From positions 9,446,501-9,510,500 of the forward strand of contig JANTQA010000012.1 in NCBI GenBank assembly GCA_027625915.1: 64,000 nucleotides of DNA. The letters run 5' to 3'. The position numbers and the translations under genes were made by a program. The notes beneath the pieces are model-generated. The model was not told where the DNA came from and did not search any database. It was given only the letters and a program-made list of their open reading frames with translations. Position 1 is the stretch's first letter. The number at the start of each line of letters is the position of its first letter. This DNA comes from Anaeramoeba flamelloides (lineage: Eukaryota; Metamonada; Anaeramoebidae). Below are positions 1 through 11,831 of this stretch, piece by piece.

Positions 1-90
1 TTAATATTAAATATTTTTCCAAATTCCAAAACAGAAATTGAAACAAACATTTTTAAATCTTATTTCTTGATTATTTTATTGCCTTTTTAG

Positions 91-183
91 AAAGAAGGAA
101 AATACAACCATTTCATCACAAAATTCAGTTTTTTCGGCATGTTCTCAAGAAGAGAATTTTCTACTTATTCAACAAAGTAATTA
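91..183 (+). CDS. possible partial terminal exon at the left edge
   Basis: A pyrimidine-rich tract ending in TTTTTAG is followed by a short open stretch that looks less AT-biased than its surroundings. One frame reads a Ser/Gln/Glu-rich peptide that ends at TAA near 183; a second frame is open as well, so the frame is not settled. A GTAATT donor-like site overlaps the end, so this could also be an internal exon. No family is recognised. It would belong to a gene lying left of the window. This is inference from a splice-like border and composition only. Confidence 0.2.
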
Positions 184-900
184 ATAATTTTAAAAAGAAA
201 AATTATTTTTACAAATTTAATAATTGATTGATTTTGTAATAAATTTGGGAATATTCAAAAACTTTAAACAGTGATAATTTTGCCTTAAAATGTATAAAAA
301 ATTAACTGACTTATCAATTCTAATAAAATTATTTCTGCCTGATCTCTCAAAATAATTATGTTTTTAAATAATAGTTGGATTCCAAAATTTTTTTGAAAGG
401 TAATATACATTAGAAGGGATTAATATTCAAATATTTTTGCTTTGTTCCTTAAGGAATTTATTAATGCAAAGAGAATACACATTATCCTATCAATATTGTA
501 TTTATTTATATTAATTGACTAATAGAAAAAGATGAACTATCTTGTTTGAGTGAAAATAATCAGATTAACAAAAATCAGTATTTTAGATTAGAATTAAAGT
601 TTTTAACATTGGTTTTAAGCATTTATTTTCACCTTTTGTTGATTTTCTCAACTGAATTTGTGAAAAATCGATGTTTTTATCAGATCATTTTTCTTTTTTA
701 AATTATTAATTTTTCAAAAAACGATAATACTGTTTTAATGCCCTAAAAAGAGAATTCAAAACAAAAAATACTTTTCTTGTCATAAGTTAATCAAAAAACC
801 ATTTTAATAAGAGAAAAAAAAAACTTTAGGGTGAAAACGAAATCTGAAAATCAAAAATAATTCTTCAAAAACTAAAAAACAAGAACGAACCGAAATAATT
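184..900. other. AT-rich spacer, nothing recognised
   Basis: Stops are dense in all frames and no repeat shared with the rest of the window was seen. Confidence 0.5.
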
Positions 901-904
901 TCAT

Positions 905-2640
905 TCATTGGCTAACTTGGATTTTTTGATAATAAGAAGGTGTTATTTTTTGAAAGGATCACCAACTCAGGATCGAGCATCAATAAATAATCATACTTTT
1001 TGGAAAAACAAATATAGGAAAAAAATTTAAAACTATTAACCTTTGTAATTCATGAAACTGGAAAAAGGATCATCTTGTAATACGTGTGACACTCATGGTA
1101 TTTTGATTCTTGGTTGATTGATCTGAGTCCTTCTATTAATTTTACTAATGGATCAAATAGTTCTTAACAAAATTATTATTTTTCCAAATTTTGAATTGGA
1201 GAGTATACTAGTAAATGATTGGTGGTAAGATGCTTTATTATGTATTTTGAATTTTGGGCTGTCAATTGAAATTTTTATTTCCCTTTTTCTCAATTACCTA
1301 AAAAAATAAATTTGTTTTAAAAAGCTCTAATAAAATTAAACTGTATTAAAAATTTCAATTGACGTCTCAAAAATCAAATTTTTTTTATTAAATACCTACC
1401 AACCTATTAACCAGAGTCTGTTCAATTTGGATTTTTGGAATTCTGCAAAAAAAAAAAAAATTGTCAAAAATTGCCTTTTTGAACCACTTTTAAAACTCAC
1501 TGTTGAGAGAAAAATCTACAAGAAATAAAATAACAAGACTGTGATAAGAACACAATGTAAACTTTTTTCCAGTTTCAAGAATTATAAACATTAAGGTTTA
1601 CAATCCCTGAAATTTGAAAAAAGATTATCTTCTGTGAAGGGGGTAGTGACTTGTTAATTTGGTTCTTAGATGATCGATCTTGGATTTGATGAGTTTTAAA
1701 AGTGGTTCAAAAAGGCAATTTTTGACAATTTTTTTTTTTTTTTCTGAAATCCGAATTGAAGAATGTAAGATTTTGGCTGGATAGGTGATAAAGAATAAAT
1801 TTAAAATTTTGGGTTGTTAAAGAAAATTTTTAAATCCTTTTTTGTCAATTAACTTTATGAAAAAAAATTGTTTCTTTAAAAGCTCCTATTAAAACCAAAC
1901 CTAATTCAAAATTTCAACCAACAACACAAAAACCACATTTTATTATAACTTATGTTCCAGCAAATTAATCTTATACTCTTCAATTCGGATTTCGGAAAAA
2001 AAAAAAAATAAATTGTCAAAATTGCCATTTTGAACCACTTTTAAAACTCACTGTTGAGAGAAAAATGTTGGACACAGAAAAATGGTTGGACACCATTTTT
2101 AATTAGGAACATTAGTAAAATTGAAAATCATATCCAATTGATAACTAGGTGAATTTTATATAAATCCAGGTTTAAATGTGTTACAAGTTCATTAATCTGT
2201 GGTGTGTGTAGAATACTCATTTGAATGGTTGATAACTAAAGTAGATCATGCTATTTTAACAAAAATCCAAGTTTTCGTAAAGTTTACTATTAATTCTGAA
2301 AATGGTAATTTTTAAACTTGCTTTAGATTATAAGAGATAAGGTTTTGAAAAAGTAGAATTACATTAATAGTTATTCTAAAAAGTAGATTATTGTTATTTT
2401 CTTTAGTTATTTCACAAACAAAAGAAATTAAAAATCATTTTCAGTAATGTTCCCAATTAAAATTGCTGTTAAACTATTTTTCTCTGTCCAAAATTTTTCT
2501 CTCAACAGTCATACCAAATCCAAGATCGATCATCTTAGAACCAAATTAACAAGTTATTACACCCTAAGCAAGATAATCTTCTTTCAAATTTCAGGGATTG
2601 TAAACTAGTTAAGGGGGTAACAATTATAAAGTCAAAATTT
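905..2640. repeat. nested foldback repeat block
   Basis: Two related modules lie in tandem (about 960-1500 and 1515-2045). Each carries an imperfect inverted repeat. The sequence around 1470-1495, with 'GCCTTTTTGAACCAC' in it, recurs inverted near 1690-1720 and again direct near 2020-2045. A second inner inverted repeat pairs about 1250-1280 with 1345-1375, and an equivalent sits at 1805-1930. A MITE (2051-2508) splits the last module, whose other arm (AATCCAAGATCGATCATC and following) resumes after 2515. No coding sequence is visible. It looks like layered non-autonomous DNA elements. Confidence 0.6.
2051..2508. mobile_element. MITE with long terminal inverted repeats (CTGTTGAGAG family)
   Basis: The ends CTGTTGAGAG and CTCTCAACAG are inverted copies. 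The match continues inward for about 90 bp, through a GGAACATTA motif, with some mismatches. There is no ORF. A related element with the same inner motif lies at 18730-19110, and the arms of the 48906-50430 inverted repeat carry it too. It is inserted in the foldback block 905-2640. Class (DNA transposon derivative) is inferred from structure. Confidence 0.65.
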
Positions 2641-2762
2641 CTTCTTTTATATCAAATTTAACCAAGACAAGATAACAACATTTTTTTCTTTGGTCTAATT
2701 GCTTTTTAGGATTCAATGTTTTTGTTTAAAAAATAATTTATATATATATATATATATATATA

Positions 2763-3309
2763 TAAACTCTTTTTCAGTCAAAGGGGTCCAGTTTTATTGA
2801 AGAAATGGAAGAGATTCTATGAGTTTAATTCATTACTCTTATCAAACTAAAATTTTCAATTTTTAGATCAAAATCATTTTTTCTCATTTTGTAAAATTTT
2901 TTTTTTTTTTTGTATTTTTTTCTTTTCTTTTTTATTTTTTTTTTAAAAATTAACTTTGAAAAAAAAAACGTTTGAAAAACGAAATAAACATTAAGAAAAG
3001 TTAAGCTTTGTATGTTCTTTTAAAATTCATACATTTATAAGTAAAAAATCTTATTATCAACGATTTTAATTTCCTAAAGAAATTGAGAATTTTGCACGAA
3101 ACATTATAATGAATGGGCCCAAAAAATTTTTTAACATTTTTTTTTTTTTGAAATTTATGGTTTGTTCAGTGGTTTCTTTTATAATTATGGACTCTTATAA
3201 GAAGTTTATTATTTCTTGTATTTCTAAACAATCTAAGTTTGGTTGATTCTTAAAAATAAAGTGACTTTTTGATTTTTGGCTTAACCCCTTTGAGTGAAAT
3301 GGAGTTTAT
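2763..3309 (+). mobile_element. 550-bp terminal-inverted-repeat element, copy 1
   Basis: The left end TAAACTCTTTTTCAGTC pairs with the right end GAGTGAAATGGAGTTTA. Two other good copies lie in the window (14430-14997 inverted, 28424-28971 direct) and one diverged copy at about 4990-5560. The middle carries a long T/C-rich tract and no ORF. It sits directly next to a (TA)n run at 2739-2764. This is a non-autonomous DNA element; no transposase is visible. Confidence 0.75.
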
Positions 3310-4985
3310 ATATATTTACAAGTGAAATTAAATTACACAATAGAATGTTAAGTTGGATTGTTTTCTCCACTTTGAGAGATGTTAAATAGTTGAAATTTTG
3401 ATCTTATCTCGACATTCTATTGTGGTATTTTATTTTATGTAAAAAAATATATAATATCTATTGTCATTCTAAACAAAGTACTTTAAATATTCAAAATCAA
3501 ATAAAACCACAACTTAAGCGGGTAAGTACATTTTTCATTTTTTGAGTGCCACCATTTATGTGAAACTGAATTCTACAAATCATTTCTTTCGCCAAATACA
3601 TTGATATTTTCATAAATCCTAGAGTGAAATATATCCTAGTATAATATATTTTCATACCAATAAAAAAATTGAAATCAAAAAAATGAAAAAATTGATCAAA
3701 AAAAAATAAAAATCTTTTATTACTTGATCTTATGTAGAAAATTTGACACAATTACTTATTCTTGATTTGGTTTTATTTTTAATTCTTTATGAAAAAAAGT
3801 TTGTTTGGAAAATTTTTGATAAACAAATTACTGTTTATTTCTAAAGAATTTCCAAAATGAATTTAAAAATCCCAGTTTTCATTTATGTCATCTAATTCTA
3901 GTTTTAGTTCAGAAAATCAGAGGTTTTTTTAAATTCTTCTTGAGAACAAGGGTTTATTGGACAAATTCGTTTGATTTTATAATTATTTATTATCAATTAA
4001 AATGAGAACTCAAAAAAAATCTGAATCCGATGGAATTTTTTTCTTGAATTTTTCAATTGTTTTGATTTGAATCTTTTGTAACTGTTTTTTGATTCCAAGA
4101 TTTCAACTCCTTTATTTTAATTTTTGAAATAGTACTCTTTGTTTTGGGTTTGTTTGATAAAAATATTTTAGAAAAGAATTTTGAAAGCAATTTATCACAA
4201 AAAGTTTTTTAAAATAATAGATAAATTATAAGGTGGCAAAGAAATTCAAGGAAAAAATAGTTTGTATTCATACAAAATAAGAAGATAAAGAAAATCAATC
4301 TTCAAAAATAGGTTTTTATCGGTTTTTTTTTTTTCATTCATTGATTTCAACAAATTTATTTGGAAAGGTGATATTTCCTGTTTGGTCCTAACAAAGAAAA
4401 TATTTGTTTCAAATGCACACCCTTTCGGGTATTTTTTTTTGGTTTACTGTTTGATTAATCTCAATCGTTCGTATAAACACATTTCAAGATCTAAAAACAA
4501 ATTCAATAAAACCAAAAAATGTTCAAAAAATTGAAAAATTTAAGATTCAACTCTGAATTACTTTGATTATTTTCACGAATAGACTAGCGAATGGTGTTTT
4601 GGTTCCAAAGTTTCAATATCTGGTGGCACTCATGAAATATATTTTCAGTAATGTTAACACAATTATAATTTTTCAAAATGGGAAAATGTACTTACTTCCT
4701 TAATATCAACAATATAGTTATCTGTTCTAATTGAAAATTAAAAAAAATGTGGAAATTGTTGACTCCTGGTATTTCGATCTTACTATAATAGATTGTATTC
4801 CTAATGCTTTAAAATGAATAATATTGGTTAGATAAAAAAACCGAAAAAAAAGAGATGGTTAATAATCTTTAGCTCAATGATTTTGGGTTTACACTTGTGG
4901 AAAAATTTGAATTTACACCCTAACTTTTTAAAATAATAATTAAGTAATTGAAATATATTACCCAAAGAAAATTAAAAATCTCGAA
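3310..4985. other. AT-rich intergenic stretch, nothing recognised
   Basis: Only short T-rich or A-rich open frames occur, with no family resemblance. Confidence 0.5.
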
Positions 4986-4989
4986 TTTA

Positions 4990-5560
4990 AACACCCTTGC
5001 AGACAAAGGTCCATCTTTAACAAAGAAATAGAACATATTATCTGATTTTATTCCTTTATACTTCGAAAAATAACTTTTCACTTTAGGATCAGATCATTTT
5101 TTCCAATTTAGACCAATTTTTGTTTTTTGTTTTTTTGATATTTTTTTTTTTACTTTTTCTTTGTTTTCTGCTTTTTTTTTTTTTTTTTCCTTTTGTTTTC
5201 TTCTTCTTTTTTCTTTTTTTTTTCTTTTTTCTTTAAATAAAAAGACAATTTAAAAAAAAATGTTTAAAAACCCCAAATTAAACATCAAAACAATGGATTA
5301 TTTGCAATTCCGATTAAAATGAATACAATTACCATTCATAAATCCTATTTTCCCACAATTTTAATTTTCCAAAAAACTGAGAACATAACTTTTCCATAAA
5401 AGTACCCAAAACATTTTTTTATAATTTTATTTTTTTCTAAAATTTATTGTTTGAAATAGTATTTTTATAATGAATATCAACACTAATCGGAATTATATTA
5501 TTTTTATCCTTTCTAAACAATCGTAGGTAACTTTATTCTTAAAAAAAGCAAATTATTTAT
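4990..5560 (+). mobile_element. diverged copy of the 550-bp inverted-repeat element
   Basis: The order of landmarks matches copy 1 at 2763-3309: a start with AGACAAAGGTCC, GATCAGATCATTTTTTCC, a long T/C tract, TTAATTTTCC followed by GAGAAC, then TTCTAAACAATC near the end. Similarity is patchy, so the ends are approximate and the copy is old. Confidence 0.45.
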
Positions 5561-7884
5561 AATTTGTGAGCAAAATTTTAGTGAAATCGCTTTTATTTAA
5601 TGATTTGTATAATCCTGATTATTTTTATTGTGTAAATTCAATATCATCATATATTTTGATTCAAGTATTATTCCCAAATTGGCAAAAATTGTCGATAACT
5701 TTTATGAAGGCACTGTTAAATTATTTGAGATCAGATTTTGAGGTTGATATAAATTAGTTAAAAGTTAAAAATGAGAATAATAAAGCTCATATTGTAAAAA
5801 CAAATCATTCATAATGGAATATTCACAAATTTTTTTTTTTAGATATTCAATAAATTTATTTTCATTATATCAAAATAGTAAGAAACATCAAAAATTCTTT
5901 GAGAAACTAAATAAAATTTACTCGAAAAGAAAAATGAAATCAGTTTGATCAGATCAAATAATTATGATTCACATCTAGTCCTTTATGAACTATTTTAGAT
6001 ATTTTCTTACTTATTCTCATTTTTAAACCTTTAAAAATCTATATGATTATCAAAATTTGATCTTAGAAAAAAGTATGATACCTTTGGAAAGGCTGATTGA
6101 AAATTTTCAATCAATCTGCCAAATAAATCAAAACAAATAGAAATCTATCTTTTAATCTACACTACCAATGACAAAAAATATACATTGGTTTATTGTCAAT
6201 CAGATCAAAAAGAAATAAAGAAATTATAAAAAATAAAAAATGAACCATCAAACAAATATTAATAGTAAACTCATCAAATTATTTAATAAACCAATAAATT
6301 TTATGATTGTGATTTTCATTGTCCTTAATTAAAGAAAATATTTTTTTTTTTTTTTTTTTGATTTTTTACCAATTGTTTGGTATAAACACTTTTTAAATTT
6401 ATTTTTTTTCAATTTTGGGCTTTTGCTTTGTAAAAGAGAGAATGATTTGGGTATGTACTTCCCATAAATAAAGGTAAAAACGACGATTTTACTATTAAAT
6501 TCTTCTGTATTAAATAAAAGTAAAAGAATACCAATATAAAAAATTTCACTATTTCAATGATCATATTATATAAAAAATGAGGACTTTTAAATTCTTTTAA
6601 ATTTTATCATTGAGAAAATTGAAAAAATAAGTTAGTTTTGAACTTTTAAAAAAATATATTAAAAAAAAAGAAGTGTCAAATAAATTAAAGAGTTAAAATA
6701 AGAGATTGTTAACTTTTAAATACCTAAAATTAATTTTTTTTTCTTTTGTATATTAAAGTAATTATCTAAGAGTTGATTTAATTACACCATCTTTTGCAAA
6801 AAATACATAAAAGTATTATTGATAACTTTTTGAAATAAAAAAAGATAAAATTTCAGAATTTTAAAAGTTAAGAGGTGAATTTTAATATTGTTAATTCTGA
6901 TTCAAGTTGTTAGCCTCTCTCTATTATTAAAAATGAGTGATAAAACCAACCTGAAAACTACATTTCTGAAACTGAAACACACTTGAACTTATTTAGATTG
7001 AATTTAAAGATAAAATCTTAATAAAGGTTATTTTCAATCTCAAATTTAACAAAAAAACTACATTAAAAAATACGTTTATAATACAAATTTAAATTATTAT
7101 GTCTTTTTATCAGGGTTTGGTGATTTTTAAATCACACAAATTTTGATTAAGGAAGATCTAAGAAGGAAAAAATGATTTTTTTTTACTAAAAATGTCCTAA
7201 TTTTTTTCAGCCTCACATCAGAATATAAAAAATAAGGTTGACAAAAATCGACTTTTTAAGAAGGTTTCCTTCTCTTCAAATTTTTAGAACCCTTATACAT
7301 TTATGGCGATTTTCTATTCTTTTTTTTTTTTTTTTTTTTTGGATGGTGAGTCGAGTTGAGAGTATTATAATTTTTTTTTTCAAATAAAAATATGGGAGAA
7401 GTGAAAAGTTTGGATTAATATTCCTTTCTTATTTTGTAACAATGAATTTTTTGTATAATTGCAAGGTAATTGTTTTACTATTTTATTAAATCCATTAAAA
7501 TTCCATTTTCCCAAATTAGAAAGATCATTTTTACTCAACTTACACAATATTTTTTTAAAAAAATAGAAAAAAAACTAACATATATTACAAATTTAATTCC
7601 CAAAAGATCCTTAAATTAAAAATTCTTCAAACCTTCTACCACAAATGAACTCAACCCAATTTCTCTTGATAAAATAAATTGTATTTTGAGAGAAACAATC
7701 CAAAATAAAATATTTTTATAAAAATGGCACTAAAAAATCTAAATTGTGTTAGTCATGGATTATGTTTACACAAAAAAAAATCGAAGAGAAACTCTCTTCT
7801 TAGTTATGTCTGGGGTATTTATTTTAAAGAAAAACAAAAAAACCAAAAAAAAAACAATAAGCCAAAATCACAAACCCTATGTTA
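5561..7884. other. AT-rich intergenic stretch, nothing recognised
   Basis: It holds long T runs (near 6342-6359 and 7319-7340) and no coding stretch with believable composition. Two short overlapping frames around 7724-7931 run over A-rich sequence and into the palindromic MITE, and are not taken as genes. Confidence 0.5.
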
Positions 7885-7886
7885 TA

Positions 7887-8085
7887 CAGTCAGTTCCACT
7901 TTTAAGTCACGGACTTTCCACTAAAATATAAGGCACAATAAAAAATCCCAAATTAAGACACAAAATTCAGATTCTAGTAAAATAAATTGTAAAATAAAAA
8001 AATTACAAATTTTTTGCCTTAATTTGAGATTTTTTTGTGCCTAAAATTCCGTTGAAAGTTTTTGCCTTAAAAGTGGAACTGATTG
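7887..8085. mobile_element. palindromic MITE, CAGTxxGTTxCAC family, copy 1
   Basis: The whole 199 bp folds back on itself. CAGTCAGTTCCAC at the left is mirrored by GTGGAACTGATTG at the right, and inner blocks mirror as well (AAGGCACAA / TTGTGCCT). It is flanked by TA at both ends (7885-7886 and 8086-8087), as expected of Tc1/mariner-type insertion. Copies lie at about 54817-55015 and 55368-55563. Confidence 0.8.
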
Positions 8086-8087
8086 TA

Positions 8088-9136
8088 ATTGAAACAACAG
8101 TTCCATCATTACGATGAAAAAGTATAAGATACTGGAAAAGATTTTCTATTCTGAAATTTAATTTTGTACAACAAACCATAGAACTATTCCAGCCCACTAT
8201 GAAAATTTATAATACACAAAAAAAAAATCAGTTATCCATTTTTTTATTTTGGAAATTGACAAACAAATTCATTAAAATATTTACATTAAAGTAGATCTTC
8301 AATTACCAAAATTGTTAAAAGACTAGCTTTTACAATTTAAAAACAAAGATTGAAAATTACAATCAATTTTCCAAAGATTTCTGTTATTTCCATGATTTCT
8401 GTAAATCCTTTTCTTGAGAAAATTTAATTTTTGTCTTAGTTTTTTTACAAAAAAAATAACTCGAATGAACAAAGACAAGTTGAAAATTTTATCTTATTAT
8501 AGAAATTGATTATTCGATTCCCAAAAACACAATTTTATCGTAGAAAACCAATTTATTTGTCTTATAATATTTCGCAGCAGTGCTAGAACGGTTGTAGGCT
8601 TATTGGTGATAATTTTACAATTCAACATAACTCACTGATCAAAAATCACAGACAATATGATCATTTCGATTTAAAGTTGTTTATTGAGGAGTGTTTTTAT
8701 GGTTAAAAAATCGTGATTATTTTTCTTTTTTCCTATCAACCATTGTTCTTAATAATGGTGTTCATGTTCACTTATCTAAATTTTTCTTGATGAATTTTTC
8801 ATTTAAATAATGACATAAAATGATAATTTAATCCAAAATATAGAATATTTTAAAGATCATGACTTTCGTAATGTAAATGAGAATGGAACAAAAGGTGTTG
8901 AGGCTATTTGTTGAAATGAAAATATAGTCCTTAAAATGGAACTATTTTTTGAAAATTGTCTTTATAAATCTCAAAAAATTGAATAAGAGATTTAATTTTG
9001 ACAAAACCAAACTTTAGAGCAAAAAACTCTTCATTGTATTTCTTAAATCTTTTATTTTTTTATATTTCCTTCTTTTCAAATTATTTTTTTGATCCACTTA
9101 TTTAGGATCAAAATAATTTAAAAAAAAAGAATACGA
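8088..9136. other. intergenic region upstream of the alpha-kinase gene
   Basis: No gene or known repeat was recognised. The last 100 bases are A/T runs directly before the alpha-kinase start; no clear core promoter motif can be named. Confidence 0.4.
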
Positions 9137-11740
9137 ATGCACTCTGGGAGCGAATACGAGACCTCTTCTTCAACTGAAGAAAAACAGGTACGAAAAAAAA
9201 AAAAACACAAAAAAAATCATAAGAAAAAAAAACTAAAAAAAAAAGAATCGTCACGGTCTTCAACAACATCAACACCTTCTTCGTCATCACCAGAATATGA
9301 AAACTCTTTGATTGCTTATAATCCTAAGAACAATAATAACACATTAAACCCAGATTGGCTAGATTTAATGAAAGGAGCATGCTCGTATGATACAGACCTT
9401 TCAAGTGATCTAAGCCCATACGAAAGTGAAGAATTTGATAATTGGTTTAATCCGATGGACTATATTTTGGGACAAAATATTTTAAAGAAAAAAAAATATC
9501 AAAAACGAACAAAACCAAAAAATCTTCTGATAGGTGTAAGCAGTTCCACTTCCACAACCACTTCTGTTTCTTCTTCGACTGAAATTTCGTCTGACACAGA
9601 TTATGGTTATGTGTCAGTGTCTATCTCTGAATCTGAATCTGAGACTGAATCTGAATCAGGATCGGAAAACAAAAACAAAAACAAAAACAAAAAAAAAAAA
9701 AAAAAAAAAAAACACAAATACAGAAACAAACCTAAAAAGGAATACAATTTGACAGACGTAAGGGTCCACAAACAACACCCGAAAGTGGTTAAATTATGCT
9801 TTTTAATCTTTTTAACAAACAAGGGCATTCTCAACAAATACCTTTCAAATTTGCAAACCTATTTGAACAATGTGAAGCAAATCAAACACAAATGGTGGGA
9901 ATCAAAATATTTATATGTTTCCATTGTAGGAATAGTTCCAAATCCTACTTTGAAAATAAAGAGTACACTTAAAAAAGAGTTCTATATTTTAAAGTTTACC
10001 AATAATTTGAAAAGAATCCAACGATTTCTGAAGGATTTAAAAAAGCACATCCATAAAAAAACAATTCAAGAAATACAGCCACGTCAATTTTGGGAATGCA
10101 TTGAAACGATTCAGGATTTTGATTGGAATGGGTCTGACAAACGATTAATTCAAATATCACCCAAAATTGTTGGAAACAAAAAGAATTCAACAAATAGACA
10201 GCACCGAACGATCCAAGTGCTTAACCATAAAAAAATCCAATACTTTTTATTAAATTTTAAGAAATACAAAGATGACTCAATGTCATATATCAAAGCAATA
10301 TACAATAGCTCTGGCAATTACTCATTAAAAGTGTACAGACTTTGCGATGAAGATAAAATGATTTATCTTTGTAAAAAAATTATTCCATATTTAAGAATTA
10401 TTCAAAGATTAGAAAAAAATTATAAAAAAGACAAAATTTCTTTTAAGAGATCAAAGAAAAGTTACATAAAGAAAATTAGAAAACATTCAAATTCCGCTTA
10501 TAAAAAGAAAAATAGCAACCACCACCATCGTCATCATCATCATCATTATCATCATCAAGACAAAGATACTGAGAGGGGCACAAGCAAAAGTAAAAAAAAA
10601 AGCAAGGAGAAAAAGGAAAAGAAAACAAAAAAGAAACGGAAATGGGAAACGGACAAAAGCTATCGGGGCAAATCTAAAAAAAAAGATATAAAGAATAGTG
10701 ATGTACAAAGGCCACCCAATAGTTCCAAAAAATTTATAGGAAAAGATTGGTCCGAATTAAGAGAAGCGACTGTTAAATATTTATCGCCTGCCACACCGCT
10801 TGAAAATCTGCTTAATAAAGACGTCAAAGATTATTGGAGAACTGAAAAAAAGAGGTTTAGAATAGCCAAAAACAGTCTTGGGAATGGCTCATTTAAAGAG
10901 GTGTATCTAATGTATGACGAGTCGGATAATAAATTAGTTGCAAAATATTTCACTGACAAGTTTCAAACAATCAAGCAATTGAAAGAGGTTTGTAAAAGTG
11001 AATTAATTATTTCCGCAATTGCTAGAAATATTGCACATAATTTTATGAATCAAAAGATCAAACCCTTTAAATCAGTTGATTTCATAATCCCATTTATTAT
11101 TGATTTTAGAGAAAATAGGAATAAGAAACAGAAAAGGAAAAAGAACAAGAAAAAGAAAAAGAAGAAGAACGTTAATAGGATGTTTAAAACAAAAAAATAT
11201 TATAACTCGAAAGAAAATTCGATATATTTGCTTGGTGAGCGTTACTTGGATAATAATTTTACACACTATTGCTATAAACGCAAGCACCAGGAACTGGAAG
11301 TGCCCTACTCGACCTTATATTCGCTCTGCCATTTTAGTTACTTTTTTACCCAGAAAAGAATAATGCTGGGCGACCTTCAAGGGGTCGATCATATCTTGAC
11401 AGATCCTGTCGTACACAGCTCAAACTGCGAAGAAAACACAACCCCATTTAATAGCGCAGACTTTTGCGAACAAGGAATTGAGGAATTTTTCAATGTGCAC
11501 ATTTGCTCAAGGACATGCAGAAAATTGAAATTGAAGAAACATCGTTTGCACCCGTCTGAGGAACAAATTAATATGCAAAGAAAAAGACTTGATGTGAAAA
11601 TGAAAAGGCAAACATGCAGGTACTACGATTACAAGTTAGTTTGCTTTAATAAATATTGTTCAAACTTGATCTTTATAAAGCACCAAGATTATTCAAAAGA
11701 TAGAGACTATTATTGTAAAGAGTGTTCAAACAAAAAATAA
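9137..11740 (+). CDS. alpha-kinase with degenerate vWA-like domain
   Basis: This is an 867-residue, single-exon, atypical (MHCK/EF2K/VwkA-type) serine/threonine kinase. Residues 1-215 are low complexity (Ser/Glu and Lys/Asn runs). Residues 216-345 resemble a von Willebrand A domain in order and hydrophobic pattern (VKLCFLI start, ISP end), but the MIDAS loop DxTGS is replaced by FLTNKG. Residues 490-560 are His- and Lys-rich. The kinase domain spans about 570-800. It has the glycine loop GNGSFKEVY (near 580), the VAKYF lysine (near 603), LGDLQGV-x3-LTDPVVHS (743-761) and FFNVHICSRTC (785-795); the His and two Cys of this last block, with the His of VVHS, match the family zinc site. A Cys-rich tail (826-864, ending CKEC) may bind another zinc. 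vWA plus alpha-kinase is the VwkA architecture of Dictyostelium, where the protein acts on myosin II; that substrate is not shown here. The ATG at 9137 opens the frame. Confidence 0.85.
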   Translation: MHSGSEYETSSSTEEKQVRKKKKHKKNHKKKKLKKKESSRSSTTSTPSSSSPEYENSLIAYNPKNNNNTLNPDWLDLMKGACSYDTDLSSDLSPYESEEFDNWFNPMDYILGQNILKKKKYQKRTKPKNLLIGVSSSTSTTTSVSSSTEISSDTDYGYVSVSISESESETESESGSENKNKNKNKKKKKKKKHKYRNKPKKEYNLTDVRVHKQHPKVVKLCFLIFLTNKGILNKYLSNLQTYLNNVKQIKHKWWESKYLYVSIVGIVPNPTLKIKSTLKKEFYILKFTNNLKRIQRFLKDLKKHIHKKTIQEIQPRQFWECIETIQDFDWNGSDKRLIQISPKIVGNKKNSTNRQHRTIQVLNHKKIQYFLLNFKKYKDDSMSYIKAIYNSSGNYSLKVYRLCDEDKMIYLCKKIIPYLRIIQRLEKNYKKDKISFKRSKKSYIKKIRKHSNSAYKKKNSNHHHRHHHHHYHHQDKDTERGTSKSKKKSKEKKEKKTKKKRKWETDKSYRGKSKKKDIKNSDVQRPPNSSKKFIGKDWSELREATVKYLSPATPLENLLNKDVKDYWRTEKKRFRIAKNSLGNGSFKEVYLMYDESDNKLVAKYFTDKFQTIKQLKEVCKSELIISAIARNIAHNFMNQKIKPFKSVDFIIPFIIDFRENRNKKQKRKKNKKKKKKKNVNRMFKTKKYYNSKENSIYLLGERYLDNNFTHYCYKRKHQELEVPYSTLYSLCHFSYFFTQKRIMLGDLQGVDHILTDPVVHSSNCEENTTPFNSADFCEQGIEEFFNVHICSRTCRKLKLKKHRLHPSEEQINMQRKRLDVKMKRQTCRYYDYKLVCFNKYCSNLIFIKHQDYSKDRDYYCKECSNKK

Positions 11741-11789
11741 GACTGATAAATGCAAAATAATGGAAAAAAAACTTCTCAATTCATTTTCA

Positions 11790-11831
<42 letters not shown>

